Positions 1-11,689 of a DNA stretch of 64,000 nucleotides are shown one piece after another. The translations under genes and the position numbers were made by a program. Where the stretch lies: the NCBI GenBank assembly GCA_002914845.1, contig JXTC01000072.1, positions 579,875 through 643,874 on the forward strand, given 5' to 3'. Each line of letters starts with the position of its first letter. The first letter of the stretch is position 1. Source of the stretch: Trema orientale. Taxonomy: Eukaryota; Streptophyta; Magnoliopsida; Rosales; Cannabaceae. Below the pieces are notes generated by a model. The model searched no databases, was not told the origin of the DNA, and was given only the letters and a program-made list of their open reading frames with translations.

Positions 1-354
1 AGTTAAAAATTGTTGGTACAATTTCAACTAAAGTGGTAAACTGATCAAACAAGGCATGACATAAATGTTAGATAACGGGGTAGCTTAAGCATAATAAGTA
101 AATGGATGATATTTTCTCTTTATTTTTTATTTTTGGTTAATAAATTTCTAATATTATTATTGGGGTTTAGGTTTAGCGTGTATGCGTTGAAGAAAAGGTT
201 GACATTTAGTGAGAACGATAGGCCTGTGAGTTGGAAGAGTGAGTGAGCTACTCGGACAACATGATGACGGTGACACCAAAGCCATCTGTCAAAAGCATTA
301 CCACGTGTCACGTTTTGGTTTACTATATTTTATCTTTCTCTCTTTTATGAAAAA
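1..354. other. AT-rich flank, nothing recognised
   Basis: No coding, RNA or repeat structure that I can support was seen between the window edge and the Helitron-like element. Confidence 0.4.
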
Positions 355-922
355 CTAGACGTTATACCGCGCTTTGCGCGATATGATATTAATATTGCAT
401 ATATTAGGCTTAATTTATAGTTAGGTTCAATGTATTACAATATTAAAGAATGTATTTGTCTCTATATTTATTTTGATGAGATGAATATTACATAATTTTT
501 TGTTCAATGAACTAAATTTAATATAAGGTATAATTAATATTAAATTAAATATAATATTATATAAAACATTAAACAATGTATTTATTTTTACATTTATTTT
601 GATGCAACGAATGTATCATAGGTATTAGTTAAACAATGTATTTATTTTTACATTTATTTTGATACAACGAATGTGTCACAGCTATTTGTTCGATGAACTA
701 AATTTAATATAAAGTATCATTAATATTAAACTAAATATAATATTATATAATACAAATATATATTTCAACCAATTATAGCAAAGAAAAATAATAATAGGAC
801 CAATCATATCATGAAAAAATTAGGATTTTTCTAAAAATTTTAAAAATAGAATGGTGATCAAAGAAGTTATCAGAGTTTTTACACTCTCTCTGCTCCAGGC
901 TTAATATATATATATATATAGA
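355..922 (-). mobile_element. Non-autonomous Helitron-like element
   Basis: Read on the minus strand, the element starts with TC followed by an AT run (plus-strand GA at 921-922) and ends with CTAG (355-358). A short GC hairpin, CGCGC-AAA-GCGCG, sits about 10 nt before the end. The flanking host bases are A on the 5' side and T on the 3' side, as expected for Helitron insertion between A and T. Inside, a segment of about 60 bp with TTTATTTTTACATTTATTTT is tandemly duplicated (about 571-690). There is no Rep/helicase ORF. The terminal structure is directly visible; the family call is inference. Confidence 0.6.
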
Positions 923-2030
923 TAGATAGATAGATAGATATTAATATTACTCAAAAATATGTATTCTGACTATCCTCTAAGGGGGAAAAAAAAGTTTGAG
1001 AGAAATTTGATAAAAATTTGCCACGTCGGATCAAAGTGAATTTATTATTTGACTGGTTTTTCTAGTTTAAGTTAACCAAACCATGATGAAAACAAGCAAA
1101 AAACGTTCAACCATTTTATTTCAACTGCTTTTTTTTTTTTTCACCTCTTTTCATTCTCTGGCACTGAGTAATTGTATCTTCATGAGAAATATCTACCCTA
1201 AGTAATTTCCGTCAATCAATATGCAATAGATTGACAAGTCTAGCTAGTGAGAAGTGGTGGCCACTACCAATAAAGGCAAATAAATGTTACACTAATAATG
1301 CAAAACGATTTGGTTTTTCTACGTTGGATCTATCAAAAATTCTAATGACAAAACGAAGATTTAGTAGGATCATTCAATTGTAGGGTCGGAATAGCCAAAT
1401 TAGGTTAAGAATAGTGGATGTCCATTTTTTACACTTTATTTTAATAAATATCTATTTTTATTTTTTTTATAGATAGATAATCAAATACATGTATTTTTAC
1501 ACTTTATATGTACCAGCTTTAGTTTATGTACTAAGTATATGAAATTTTATACTGGATTTATAATATTTTATATATGGTATATATACTCATGTACTAGTTA
1601 TTTTGCTATAATATTTGAAAAATAGATATTTATATAAAAAACGCCCAAATTTTGGTTATTTTGCTATAAGACCTCAATTTATATTGTAAATATATACCAC
1701 ACATATTTTACACATGAAATATATACAACAAAACGGGTATTTTTGAGACAAAATTTAAAAACGAGTATTCATAAAATATGAGGTAGAGGAACAGGTATTT
1801 TGTGTACATTTCTCTTTGCCATAAGACCATTTAAATATTTATTTAAATATTTAGTTCATAAAGAAATATTTTTTAAATTGACTTCAAGTTTTGGTATACA
1901 CTCGACTGTTTTGATACACTGTTAATTAAAGAAAAAAAAAAAATCAAATTAAGCCAATTTGCACATCCAAAATTTTTTAAAATTTTTTTACTAAATAATG
2001 AGGAAAAAAAATAACAATAAGGACTAAAAC
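923..2030. other. AT-rich intergenic stretch
   Basis: A short GATA microsatellite begins at 921. The rest is AT-rich sequence with homopolymer runs. I see no gene. The stretch ends where similarity to the 3' flank of the downstream F-box gene begins (about 2030). Confidence 0.4.
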
Positions 2031-2486
2031 GTATACAATAACCATTTGTCCTCAAACTAGCAAAACAATAATAATAAGATTGATAGTTCAAAATGAAATA
2101 GAACACAGTTAATACGTATTGAGGGTGGGTAGAACCCATATTGGTGGTTGGGCAATCATTTTAGCAACTAATGCTGAATCTTCAACATGATGCAATGTGA
2201 AGTTTTCAATGCTTTTATTTTCGAGATTGTACATGCCCAAATCAGAAGGACCAGTGTCAGGATCAAAAAGTGTAGTTCTATTATCATCATGACTAAAATA
2301 TACGCAATTCGGCTTACATCCAACAAGGTCTAAAGCGCACACGTATATAGAAGAGTTGTCACCTAAGAACAATGCAGCATCTCCCAAACTTTTTATTTCA
2401 ACCCACCTTGACTTTTCATCGTCCAACTCCAATTTGAAAACAATTACTTCCATAGTCATGCGTACATCACCATCCCATTTAAAACA

Positions 2487-2609
2487 CCTTTTTTTTTTTG
2501 TTAAAAGAATGGGCTGGATGAGATCCCGGTGGCGGGTCACTTCTCAGAGCTACCCCAATTCGGTTGGACTCCCAAAGATGACGTAGAGGCTCGAACTCAA
2601 GACCTCACT
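2487..2609 (-). mobile_element. 5'-truncated tRNA-derived SINE
   Basis: An insertion of about 123 bp is flanked by a perfect 11-bp target duplication, catttaaaaca, at 2476-2486 and 2610-2620. On the minus strand it begins near a pol III B-box-like GAGTTCGAGCCTC and ends in an A-rich tail (plus-strand T run at 2489-2499). Removing it with one target copy joins the two flanking reading frames as LQVISCFKWDGDV, matching the paralogue's layout. No A box is visible, so it is probably 5'-truncated. Confidence 0.8.
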
Positions 2610-3489
2610 CATTTAAAACAACTTATAACCTGCAAAATGTCTCCCTCAAGTGATTTCACGAGATAAGGCTTGTATTCAGAAGAATAACGATGTTCATAGT
2701 CAACCAACATCACCTTTGAATCGTATGGGTCTAAAATATCAAAAGATATAATTCTATGCCCAAGTTCTAAGGCATAAAGTTTGTTATTATGAAGCAATAT
2801 GTCGAGAACATGCTTTTGCTTTAGACCTATATAAATTTTAGTCCATCTTGTGTCTTTGGCAGGTCTTATGAATGCCAACTCCTGGAAGCATCCAAAAATC
2901 ACCACAACTATGCTATCATTTGGACTTGTAAGTGGATCAGTTGTAATTGTAGCCTTGAAAACATGATAGTCAATTTCTTCTACATATTCTTGAAAAATTA
3001 CAGGGTCGTCTTCCTCCGGAGGAAACAAACATGGGAGTTGTATTGTTCCATTTTCATGATCCATAGAGAAAGGTTTGTACAGTGTAACCGTGAAGCCTCT
3101 TTCATGGTTAGCAGCCATCCTTCTTGAAGATCCACTAAATCGCTTTTTGTATGGTATAACTACCGTTGATTCTAAAAATTTATTTCTCATTGAATCATAT
3201 AATATTTAAAATGTATTTTCTTTTTTGTCAGGAAGAATAAGCATTGGAACTTGGGGCGACATCTTGTCTATGCGTGTACTTTGTGTATCCTTCATCACAC
3301 AATGCCATGGAGCACATACAACACCAAATCGTATATATTCTTTTAATGACTCCATCTTCTCCACAACTAAGTCCAATAGATGTGATGGCAATCCTGCCCA
3401 ATCTGCAAAGAGAAATAAACAATAAAACATAATTAATTTTAGTAAGTAAGAAAATTTTAATTCCAACATAATAGCAACAAGTGCCCATA

Positions 3490-3843
3490 GGGATAATTGT
3501 AAAAAAATACCCTCATGTTTGGATGTTTAATAATTTAAACTCTGAAGTTTGGATTCCGTAAAATAATACCTTGAGATTACGAATTTCTGAAAATTAATAC
3601 CCTGTGTTAATTTTTAACTGATAAAATACGATAATATCCTCAAAATTAAGATGAATAATATAGATTAATCTAGTTTTAATAGAAGATATTATTATTTTTT
3701 CGTTCCTAAAATTGGTCAAAAAATCTGTCCAGGGTATCAATTTTCAGAAATTTTTAATCTCAGTGTATTATTTTGCAGAGTCCAAACTTCAAGGTTTAAA
3801 TTGCAGAACACCCAAACTTCAGAGTATTTTTTGTGGTTATCCC
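3490..3843. mobile_element. Mutator-like MITE with ~115-bp inverted ends
   Basis: This 354-bp element has long imperfect terminal inverted repeats (about 3490-3605 against 3730-3843) that begin GGGATAA. The 10-bp flanking duplications are agtgcccata (3480-3489) and agtacccata (3844-3853), one mismatch apart. Long TIRs with a 9-11 bp duplication are typical of Mutator-like elements. It lies in the intron of the F-box pseudogene and has no counterpart in the intact paralogue's intron. It contains no ORF. Confidence 0.75.
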
Positions 3844-3862
3844 AGTACCCATATGTAATATG

Positions 3863-4390
3863 TATGACTGGCAATTTGTGTAGTCATATTGTATTCGGAT
3901 ATATTCGATTATGATATGATAAGATCCTATTCGAACATGATATAACAGGACCTATAACACCCAAATATGACACGATTAATACACATATAATACGACATAA
4001 TATGATTAATCTGTTTAATACGTTATGAACCTGATTATGATTTATTTGATATGATTACTCAATATGGACACAACTACTTACGGTCAACATACACTAATTA
4101 GTTAAAGTAAACACATCTAAATATGTTTATAATAGTTAACCAAAATAACATTTAAAATCTTGAAATATTAATGTGTCATATTTGTATCGTATCGAATCGA
4201 CATGAAAAAGATACGTTTAATTAAACGTGTTACAAAAATCGTTTACGGATTGTATGCTGACCGAAAATCCACCCATTTACTATACGCTTATACATGTCGA
4301 CTCGAAATTAACACAAAATTAAATGTGCCACCCAAATCCGTTAATATCATGTCATTTTTGAATTGTATTGTTGTATCATATTGAAAATTG
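3863..4390. mobile_element. Possible degenerate hAT-like element
   Basis: The left part contains GGCAATTTGTGTAGTCATAT and later segments resembling the CGTGTCGTGTC-rich arms of the well-bounded hAT-like element at 49473-50384. I could not define TIRs or a target duplication. It is absent from the matching intron of the intact F-box gene. Similarity was judged by eye only. Confidence 0.3.
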
Positions 4391-5589
4391 CTAATCCTAC
4401 TGTATTTTCATATGTTCTAATATGTTTGTGGTCCAATAAAATGTTAGAAAAGAATATGTGAAATAAATAAATCTTTAGGAAGAATATTTTTTTTTTAAAC
4501 AAAAAAAAAAGGACTTTTTGGAGTACATGTGGTTTAGTTCTGAACTTGCTTTTACAACTGTAACTTGACAACAAACCAAATCGTAATTATTAAACTAAAG
4601 AAAACACAAAGAGAAATTATAAGTAAGTGTAAACTAAGGATAAGAAACAATTATAAACCCACACTCTAGAATAATAATAACTCGCAAAAATTGCACCATG
4701 AAAACCATTAAAACTTGGTCACATAATAGATTGTCACTTTCGGTATTCTCGCCTAGCAACAATAGATCATAGCGATTTTGAGGACTGGGTAGATGTAAGA
4801 CAAAAACAGCTAAAAGCAAGTCTCAAAATATATGCCAATTCATGTAACTGAAAACTAAAATTTGAGCCCTCTCAAAAAAAAAAGAAAAAAAAACACTAAA
4901 ATTTGAGAGTACAAGAACAGCATGATAGAGTTTACTTGGATTCACTTCCAATTTTTTGTTTAAATAAATTGAAAACAGAAGTAAAAATTTTGTTTTAATT
5001 TTTAATTTTTATAAACAAGAAACAAACTTGGCAAACTTTATTTCACTATTTGTTTCTAAAAATAATAAAGTACAAATAATAATAGAGAAAGTCATATAGA
5101 CTTATATTTGTGTATGTATATATATACACGTATATACGCATTTGTGTTCAAATATTTATATGTTCTTTTATTTTTGAAATTTGTTTAAAAAAGTAAAGGT
5201 ATTAGAAATTTTTTGTTACCACTTTTTTGAAATTTTTAATAATAATTTTTAAAAACAAAAACAAGGTTGCCAAGCAAATTTCTGAAAAAAAATTTCTATT
5301 TTTCTGTTTTAAAAAATAGAAAATAGAAAACGAAAGTGAATCTAAGTAAGCTCCTAATAATGAAGACAATTCATGTAATTGAAATATAAATTTTGAGAGT
5401 ACGAGAACACCATGCAACTATTAAACAAATAATTGAAAGGTTTTCGTATGCATAAAAAAAAAGGAAAATATAGAGAGATGACGAGATTTTAATCGACTAA
5501 TTAGAATAAATAGAAGTGGAATTGTGTACATATATATGTTCTCCCTATAGAGAGAGAGTGAGCGTGGGTCCGCTAGGGTTAATTTTGGG

Positions 5590-5720
5590 CAGAGGCCTAT
5601 ATATTTAGTAGCCCAAATCCTTTATACTTTGTGGGCTTTTGATATTAACTATGAAGGCCATATGATTCTTAGCCCAACTCATTAGAGAGCCCATCATCAT
5701 TTCATCTCTTCCTAAAACAC
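5590..5720 (+). promoter_or_regulatory. Site II (TGGGCY) promoter cluster
   Basis: Four TGGGCT/AGCCCA motifs lie within 84 bp (5610-5615, 5632-5637, 5671-5676, 5688-5693). They are followed by a CT-rich, TCTCGTCTCG-repeat leader (5750-6000). In plants such motifs bind TCP factors and are typical of ribosomal and mitochondrial protein genes, which fits the uL22m gene downstream. The cluster also abuts the promoter remnant of the divergent F-box pseudogene. The transcription start is not defined. Confidence 0.5.
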
Positions 5721-6879
5721 TAGTCTGACAACTGACAACCCAAAGCCGTCGTCTTCTCGTCTCGTCTCGTCTCTCTCGCTAGTCCACACTCCAGTCTCAG
5801 TTCTCGAACTGGCGCCCTCCGTCTACCACTCTCCTCTCTCGCCGAGCTCTGCTTGTGCGCGACGTCTCTCTCGCATTCTCACTCAATTGCCAGTCGCCTC
5901 TTGCCTATTGCTGTCCCTCACTTGCCGTCTCTCTCTGGCTCAAGCTCGACGGTGACGCCGCCTTCTCCTCTTGTCGACAACTCCATCGCCCCCAGCTTAG
6001 GTTCATTTATTCCCCTCTCACTCCCAATTATTGGATTGCCTTATTTTTATTTTTTATTTTTTTTTTTGTTTTAACTGAGATTCCCGCCCCCCCTGGTGTT
6101 TTGTACGTGATAGATCATGTGTGAGAGTTAAAGCAATATAATTTACAATTAAATCTTAGATGGACTAATATTTAATAGAATTTACAATTCAAATGGTCTG
6201 ATTAGCTGAATTTTTTTATGGAGATTGATTGATAATTGTAACTTGTTAATTTTGTATCCGAGTATTATGTGTTCATTTACCATATGGTTAGTCAGTATGG
6301 ACTAATTTCAGTGGAATTAAAGTTATAATGGATTAACTACAATTAAAAGGACTGATCATATGCTGCTGAGTATGTGCCTACGTTTCTTTACTGGTTTGTG
6401 CTTTTAAGTATGTCTAGTATATAACTTTATTGTTGTGTGTTATATTTCAAGTTTTTGGTTTTTTTTTTTTTTATTTTTATTTTTAAAATAGGCCTATTTT
6501 CAACCCAAAAAACAAGCAGAAATATTGAGGTCCAATTTGCCAAACAAGCAGAAACATTTTTTACCCAACACTGAATAAAGCCCAATGTTTCAAACCACGG
6601 AAACCGGTCAGACCGCACCGCAAAATGTAGGTGTAGTCTGGCCAGTTTTAATCGACCGTTATAGACCGTGCAGTTTGGTGCACCTGTCAAACCCCTCCTG
6701 TGGTTTGGACTGTTTTTTGGGTTTTAGACCGGCCATGAACACCCCTATCCAAAATGCTTGAAAGAAAGGACGAAGGTGAAAGTTGCATAGAGGAGAATGA
6801 CAACCTCACCTGCTTTCGCCGCGACCCCTTCTTCCATTCGAGTTTTCCAAAACCTTTTTTTTGTCAGAGCAAAACGAAA

Positions 6880-7103
6880 GGCGGCCCATTAGGCCTTTGC
6901 TGGGGACCATTATATTAGGCTTTCTTTCTGGCCCATATTGGCTTTCTCTTCTCTTTCGTCTCGGATGATACTGAGTCTGTAGGGATTGCGGCATTGCCCT
7001 TATTTCTTCTTCTGAGCTCACCCTCTTCCTCCTCGACTCGACTGTGCCTGTTCCAGTGCATTCCTTCTGTTTGGTTCCCAAGAAAATCTTAGTTGAATCA
7101 AAG
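6880..7103 (+). promoter_or_regulatory. Second candidate uL22m promoter and 5' UTR exon
   Basis: GGCCCA motifs at 6883-6888 and 6930-6935 precede a CT-rich leader that ends with a plausible donor (CAAAG|GTAAATG, about 7103). An acceptor-like TTTGTAG lies before the ATG-containing exon (about 7526). This could be the real uL22m promoter or an alternative to the 5.6-kb cluster. Confidence 0.35.
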
Positions 7104-7559
7104 GTAAATGACTGAAGTACCTCTACAAAAGTTTAAGCTGATATCTATTGTATCATAGAATCTACAAACCACTATATAAGTTTCTTTGTAAAAGAACACT
7201 ATATGCTAATTTGAGGCGTTTTCATTAAAATATTACTAAGGAGGCCATTTTAGCTCCATTTTATTTTTGAAGGTTCCTAGCTTCGTTTTTTGGTTGGTTG
7301 GTGGTGTTAGAAATGGTCATAAGAGTCTCTATGTGCATATACATCACATTATACTTATTTGTTCAAATGGGTGAAGTTCAAAATTTTTTTTGGATTTTTA
7401 GATTTAGGAGTTTTACATTATATTTATTTGTTCAATTGGGTTATGGTCAAAATTTCATTTTGTGAATGATATACATAATTAAGACAGACCATTTATGCTT
7501 TGTGGATAATCTGAAACTTTGTAGGTAGAGGAACTTTTTTTGCATAAGGATTCGAAGCT

Positions 7560-9826
7560 ATGGTTGGCTGGCAAAGACATATAAAAGCTCTACTTAATCA
7601 TGTTGGAAAAAAAGTGGAACATAGTTACACTCAATCTGCCAACTTAGGTTGTTCTCGCATAGAGTCCTTACCTAAGCTAGGTTCGTTTCCTATTCTCTTG
7701 GCAAAAGGATGTTGCTTATCCTTCTTCGCATTTTTTATATGGGTCTTGGAATGCCAGCTGTTATTATTCTCGTCGTTGATTTTTGCAGCTGAGTTGCCTT
7801 CTCTCCAAAGATTGTTGAAGCCTCCCTCTCCAATCATTTCGAGGCCCTTTTATCAATATTTTCAACAGTTGGTAATGCTATTTGGGTCATTCGGTTTTCT
7901 ACTTTTGATAATTTTGTTGAAAGATGAAACATATGAAAAATCATATCTTTGATTTATATCTGTAACATACAACTGTTTATTTTTGTCCAAAACAGCTCCA
8001 GTGCTTCATAAGTATTTGATTCTCATCTAAGAATGCTGGATGTGTAGAATACTTTAGGACATGCTTTCAATGTATATTTTAGGACAATGAAACACGCTTA
8101 AAGTGAAAGAAAGTGTTGTGCACCAGAAACACCTTTTTGATGGAATTAACAGCATTCACATGTCTTTGGGTTCTCCTTATATCAATTGGAGCTTATCTGT
8201 AATCCATTTCATGTTCATGTCTGGCTATATATTTTGACCTATATCTGCCTGGAAACATCCCCTGTTCCGATTTAACTTTACTGAGGAACTTCCTGCATTT
8301 CGTAGCACTTGTTTATAGTTGTCTGTGATGCGGTTTTTTTCACTCTATTTGCATGTGCTTTAGATTGGTTGGGATTCGGAATTAGGACTGCATAATATTT
8401 GTTTGCATTATTTTTCTTTAACCTGATAGAATTTTGGACTGTATGCAGACATTTTTACTTGATAGAGATGAAACATGACATGTTTATTGAAAACATACCT
8501 TTTTCCTTGTTTTACTGTCGTAACCTATTGTATCTCCTTGTTAACACAGGGAATTTCTTCTTCAAGGAAGTTACTAGCAGATTCATCTGAGGAAGCACCT
8601 ATACGGTCTCCATTGACACCTGTATTGGCATTAAATAGTGGTAAAACTGAAGATGAACAGCAGAAAGCAGTTTCTAAACCTTCTAAAGTTCAAGCTGTGT
8701 TGAAAAACATAAAACAGGTACAGGCTGCAACATATTTCATACTGGGTAAAGGTTCATAATATAGTAAAAATTTTGTTGGTGAGTGGTGATTTTGAGACGG
8801 TTGGTGGCATTTAAACTAGTTAATTCTGATGAAGGGCTGCTCTTTTTTTAATGTAAAAGTTTATCTTTTTCTTGTATCACAAGGAATTGGCAAACTAAAT
8901 GCTATGTGGAAATTGGGACAATTTTTCTTTTTGTGGAGTATCATTCAATTTAGAGTTATTCTCATAGAAGAGAATAGATCCATCTACTTGAATATAAAAT
9001 CGGGCAATAGTTGACTGTTACTTAGCTGGTCTTAAAAAATGTATTTGGATGGAGAGCTTATTCATACCGGCATCCAATTTGGTCCTTGAAATCGACGTTG
9101 TATTTGTTTACGTTTTGTTCAGTTTGTACACGATGTTAGGGATCTCAATAGTCAATACCAACTAATTAGTTATTCTTATGTTTACAACTCAGAGTCCTAA
9201 GAAGGTTAATTTGGTTGCTGCATTGGTTCGTGGAATGCGTGTTGAAGATGCGTTGTTGCAGTTGCAAGTTACTGTAAAGCGAGCTTCAAAGACTGTCTAT
9301 CAGGTGATACAATCATTGTTAACCGTCACGAATTTAATTGATGACTACAAGTATTTACTGGGGATGAAAGTCTAAATTATTACGTTTTCTTTTGCAGGTT
9401 ATTCACTCAGCCCGAGCAAATGCAACTCATAATCATGGGTTGGATCCAGATCGTCTTCTTGTTGGTAAATAACAGAATTAAAGATTTACTTCCCTTTTCT
9501 GCCTTAACTCTACTTACACCTGCCCGTCCTCTTTTTTTGCAGCTGAGGCTTTTGTTGGAAAGGGTTTTTTCAAAAAGAGAGTATCTTATCATGCTAAAGG
9601 AAGATCTGGAATTAAGGTGAGACCTGAGTGCCGACTGACAGTAGCTGTAAGGGAAACTACCCCTGAAGAGGAGGCTGAGATAGCAAGACTCAAAGTCCAC
9701 AATTTCCGCAAGCTCACCAAGCGGGAAAAGCGGCTCGTTCCTCATCAGCTTATTGAGACCACTTCAATCTGGAACAGGAAAGGCAAAGCCAGCAGCAATA
9801 CTGAAACAAGTGGTATGAGTGCATGA
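7560..9826 (+). CDS. MRPL22: Mitochondrial large-subunit ribosomal protein uL22m
   Basis: This is a structural protein of the mitochondrial large ribosomal subunit; bacterial L22 lines the peptide exit tunnel. Inferred coding exons are 7560-7871 (possibly with 7681-7788 spliced out), 8550-8717, 9193-9303, 9398-9464 and 9543-9826. Frames join cleanly to give 277 aa, or 313 aa with the 108-nt segment retained. The L22 core begins at SPKKVNLVAALVRG and includes VIHSARANATHNHGLD, AEAFVGKGFFKKR and a conserved C-terminal stretch with KLTKREKRLVPHQLI. The N-terminus MVGWQRHIKALLNHVGKK is basic and presequence-like. An AATAAA lies at 9962-9967. The ATG at 7560 is chosen because it opens the presequence seen in plant homologues. 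Site II motifs upstream suit its role. Confidence 0.88.
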
Positions 9827-9989
9827 GCCAGCTTCCTTAGTCTTTCACATTCGAATAGCAGGTTTTCTAGAAGTGTGAAGACTTCCCCTGTGTTCGCATT
9901 TTCGAAGAAAATATAGTGGAATTATGAATGACCCAATTGCCAAAACTTTGTATCCTAAAAGAATAAAATTTTGACATTCCCTTTTTCTC

Positions 9990-10620
9990 TGTTTGCCATT
10001 TTATTGCAGTAGTAGATTATAGAGCAGCAGAAATTTGTTCTCAAAGCTGACACATTCTTACATGATCAAATAAGAATGAGCTTGCAAACTATGCGTTGCG
10101 TATGACCAACGAATTCAGCTTCCTTTTTTTTCTTTAAAAAAACTTGTATTTGATATGCTTATTCTCTTATCATGGGAGCTATATTTTGGTACATTTTCAT
10201 CCTTAAAAGATAAACTGTCCATGGTCTAACGATAATTCTAGAGCTTGAATGGACATTGTACTGGAAATGCTTATAACAACAAAAGTATAAGCATGTCGCT
10301 GGCTTACGTGTAATTGGGTAACCCTTGCCCCAAGGTATACTCTCCATACTCCCCCCCCCCCAACCTTTCACGCCAAACATGGTCTAAATTACACAAATAT
10401 CCGATGGACCAAACTATGAAAATGTTAGGTTACAAAAGCAGTCTTTTCCGGAAATTACAGTGAGAAAAGACTAAAAGAAATTTCGTCTTGGGCAAATTGA
10501 CGCCGCTAGTCCATTTTTTTGGCAAGTTGATTTTTTTAGTTTTTTTTTTAAAAGTGACTTTCAAAGTACGAAAAAAATGACTTTTTTAGTCTTTTTTAGA
10601 GAAATAAAAGTCGTCATTCT
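9990..10620. other. Intergenic, nothing recognised
   Basis: This stretch has the uL22m 3' flank, a C10 run near 10350 and T-rich sequence. I see no gene or bounded repeat. Confidence 0.35.
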
Positions 10621-10649
10621 GAAACTGTCCTTTTGTCATTCTACGCTTT

Positions 10650-11145
10650 ATTATTGGTAGTCACAAGTTTGTGACTGAGAGTCACAATTTGTTTTACATC
10701 ATTACGAATATTGCGAGTTTTCAAGACATGTGCAGTGTCATAATTTTGTGAACGATGGTCACAATTATTTTGACACATTTTCTTGGTATATTTTAAATTG
10801 TTACAATACTCACCATTTTGTCGCTGTTCGTCATAAGTTTGTGACAAATAGTCACATTTTGTATTACATCATTACAAATATTGTCACAAATTTTACACAT
10901 GATCACAATTTTTGTGACTCAAAGTCACAGTGTGTAATTTACATCATTACAAATGTTGTGAGATCTCGTTATTGTGATTTATACAATCTTTACATTTTAC
11001 CTTGATTTGTGAGTCTAAGTCACAATATTTGTACCAACCTTATAAAAGGAATGTGAATATTCCTATTAGCCAAAAATTGATTGTCATGATAGTCATAATT
11101 TTCTGTCATGTAATCCTGATTTGTGACTATTAATCACAACATTTG
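10650..11145. repeat. Degenerate palindromic GTCACAA/TTGTGAC repeat cluster
   Basis: Blocks of the form TTTGTGACnnnnAGTCACA followed by a TTACATCATTACAAATATTG-like segment recur near 10670, 10837, 10911 and 11008. Spacing is irregular (about 75-165 bp). Each block can form a small hairpin. No coding sequence was seen. Origin unknown; possibly the remains of a transposon's subterminal repeats. Confidence 0.55.
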
Positions 11146-11149
11146 TGAC

Positions 11150-11560
11150 TATTTTTTTTTTAGAAAAATTAGACATTATACGGTATTTTCAGAAAAAAAA
11201 AATTGAAAAATATGGTGGTTAGTGTTTTTTTAAGGTGCAGTATGGTTTTTATTAAAAAAATATCATTTTTTTAAATATTTAGAAAAATACTATTTTTAAA
11301 ATATTAACTAATAATCGGTAATCAGTTTCCAGAAATTAGTAACTAGTAGCTAAATATATTTAAAATTAGTGTATAACTGGTAACCAGCAACCGGTAAACA
11401 GTTTTCAGAAACTGGTAACCAATAACCATTTTAAAAATAATATTTTTCTAAATATTTTTTAAAATGTGATATTTTCTAATAAAAACGGTACGAAAAAGTC
11501 AGACTTCCATATTTTTGTAATTGTTTTTGAGTTTTTATAGATAAAAGTGTTATAAACTCT
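11150..11560. other. AT-rich spacer with ACCGGTAA-like short repeats
   Basis: Short motifs related to GGTAACCAGTAACC recur between about 11310 and 11430, flanked by inverted ATATTTTTnTAAAATATT segments. No gene was seen. Confidence 0.3.
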
Positions 11561-11689
11561 TTTTTTTTTTGAAAATATTGGATAACAATGTGTCTATCTT
11601 ACAAAAGTGTTTTCATATTAGATAACAATAATTTTATGACATTTTTCATACAAACTAATTTTACAATAAAACCATGCCATTGTATCCAT

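Larger units (their letters stand above)
2109..5480 (-). pseudogene. F-box/DUF295 (KIB-type) pseudogene
   Basis: This is the inverted paralogue of the intact F-box gene at 20084-22061. The similarity covers the coding exon (3402 down to 2109), the intron and the promoter (to about 5590). The exon starts after a good acceptor (CTTTGCAG, complement at 3403-3410) and encodes an F-box start (DWAGLPSHLLDLVVEKMES) and a DUF295-type C-terminus ending PPIWVLPTLNTY. Several lesions are visible. (1) The segment matching the 13-nt start exon is missing; the region is about 34 nt shorter between two T-rich tracts near 5450-5470. (2) A TAA stop follows ENTF, from a 3-nt insertion near 3204. (3) A SINE (2487-2609) splits the exon. 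The intron also holds a MITE. A functional F-box protein would be an SCF ubiquitin-ligase adaptor; this copy cannot make one. Confidence 0.85.

Noticed and set aside
6427..7081. Minus-strand frames of 87 and 91 aa upstream of uL22m
   Set aside because: They are complements of a T-rich/CT-rich leader and a repeat-like segment, with no homology recognised.
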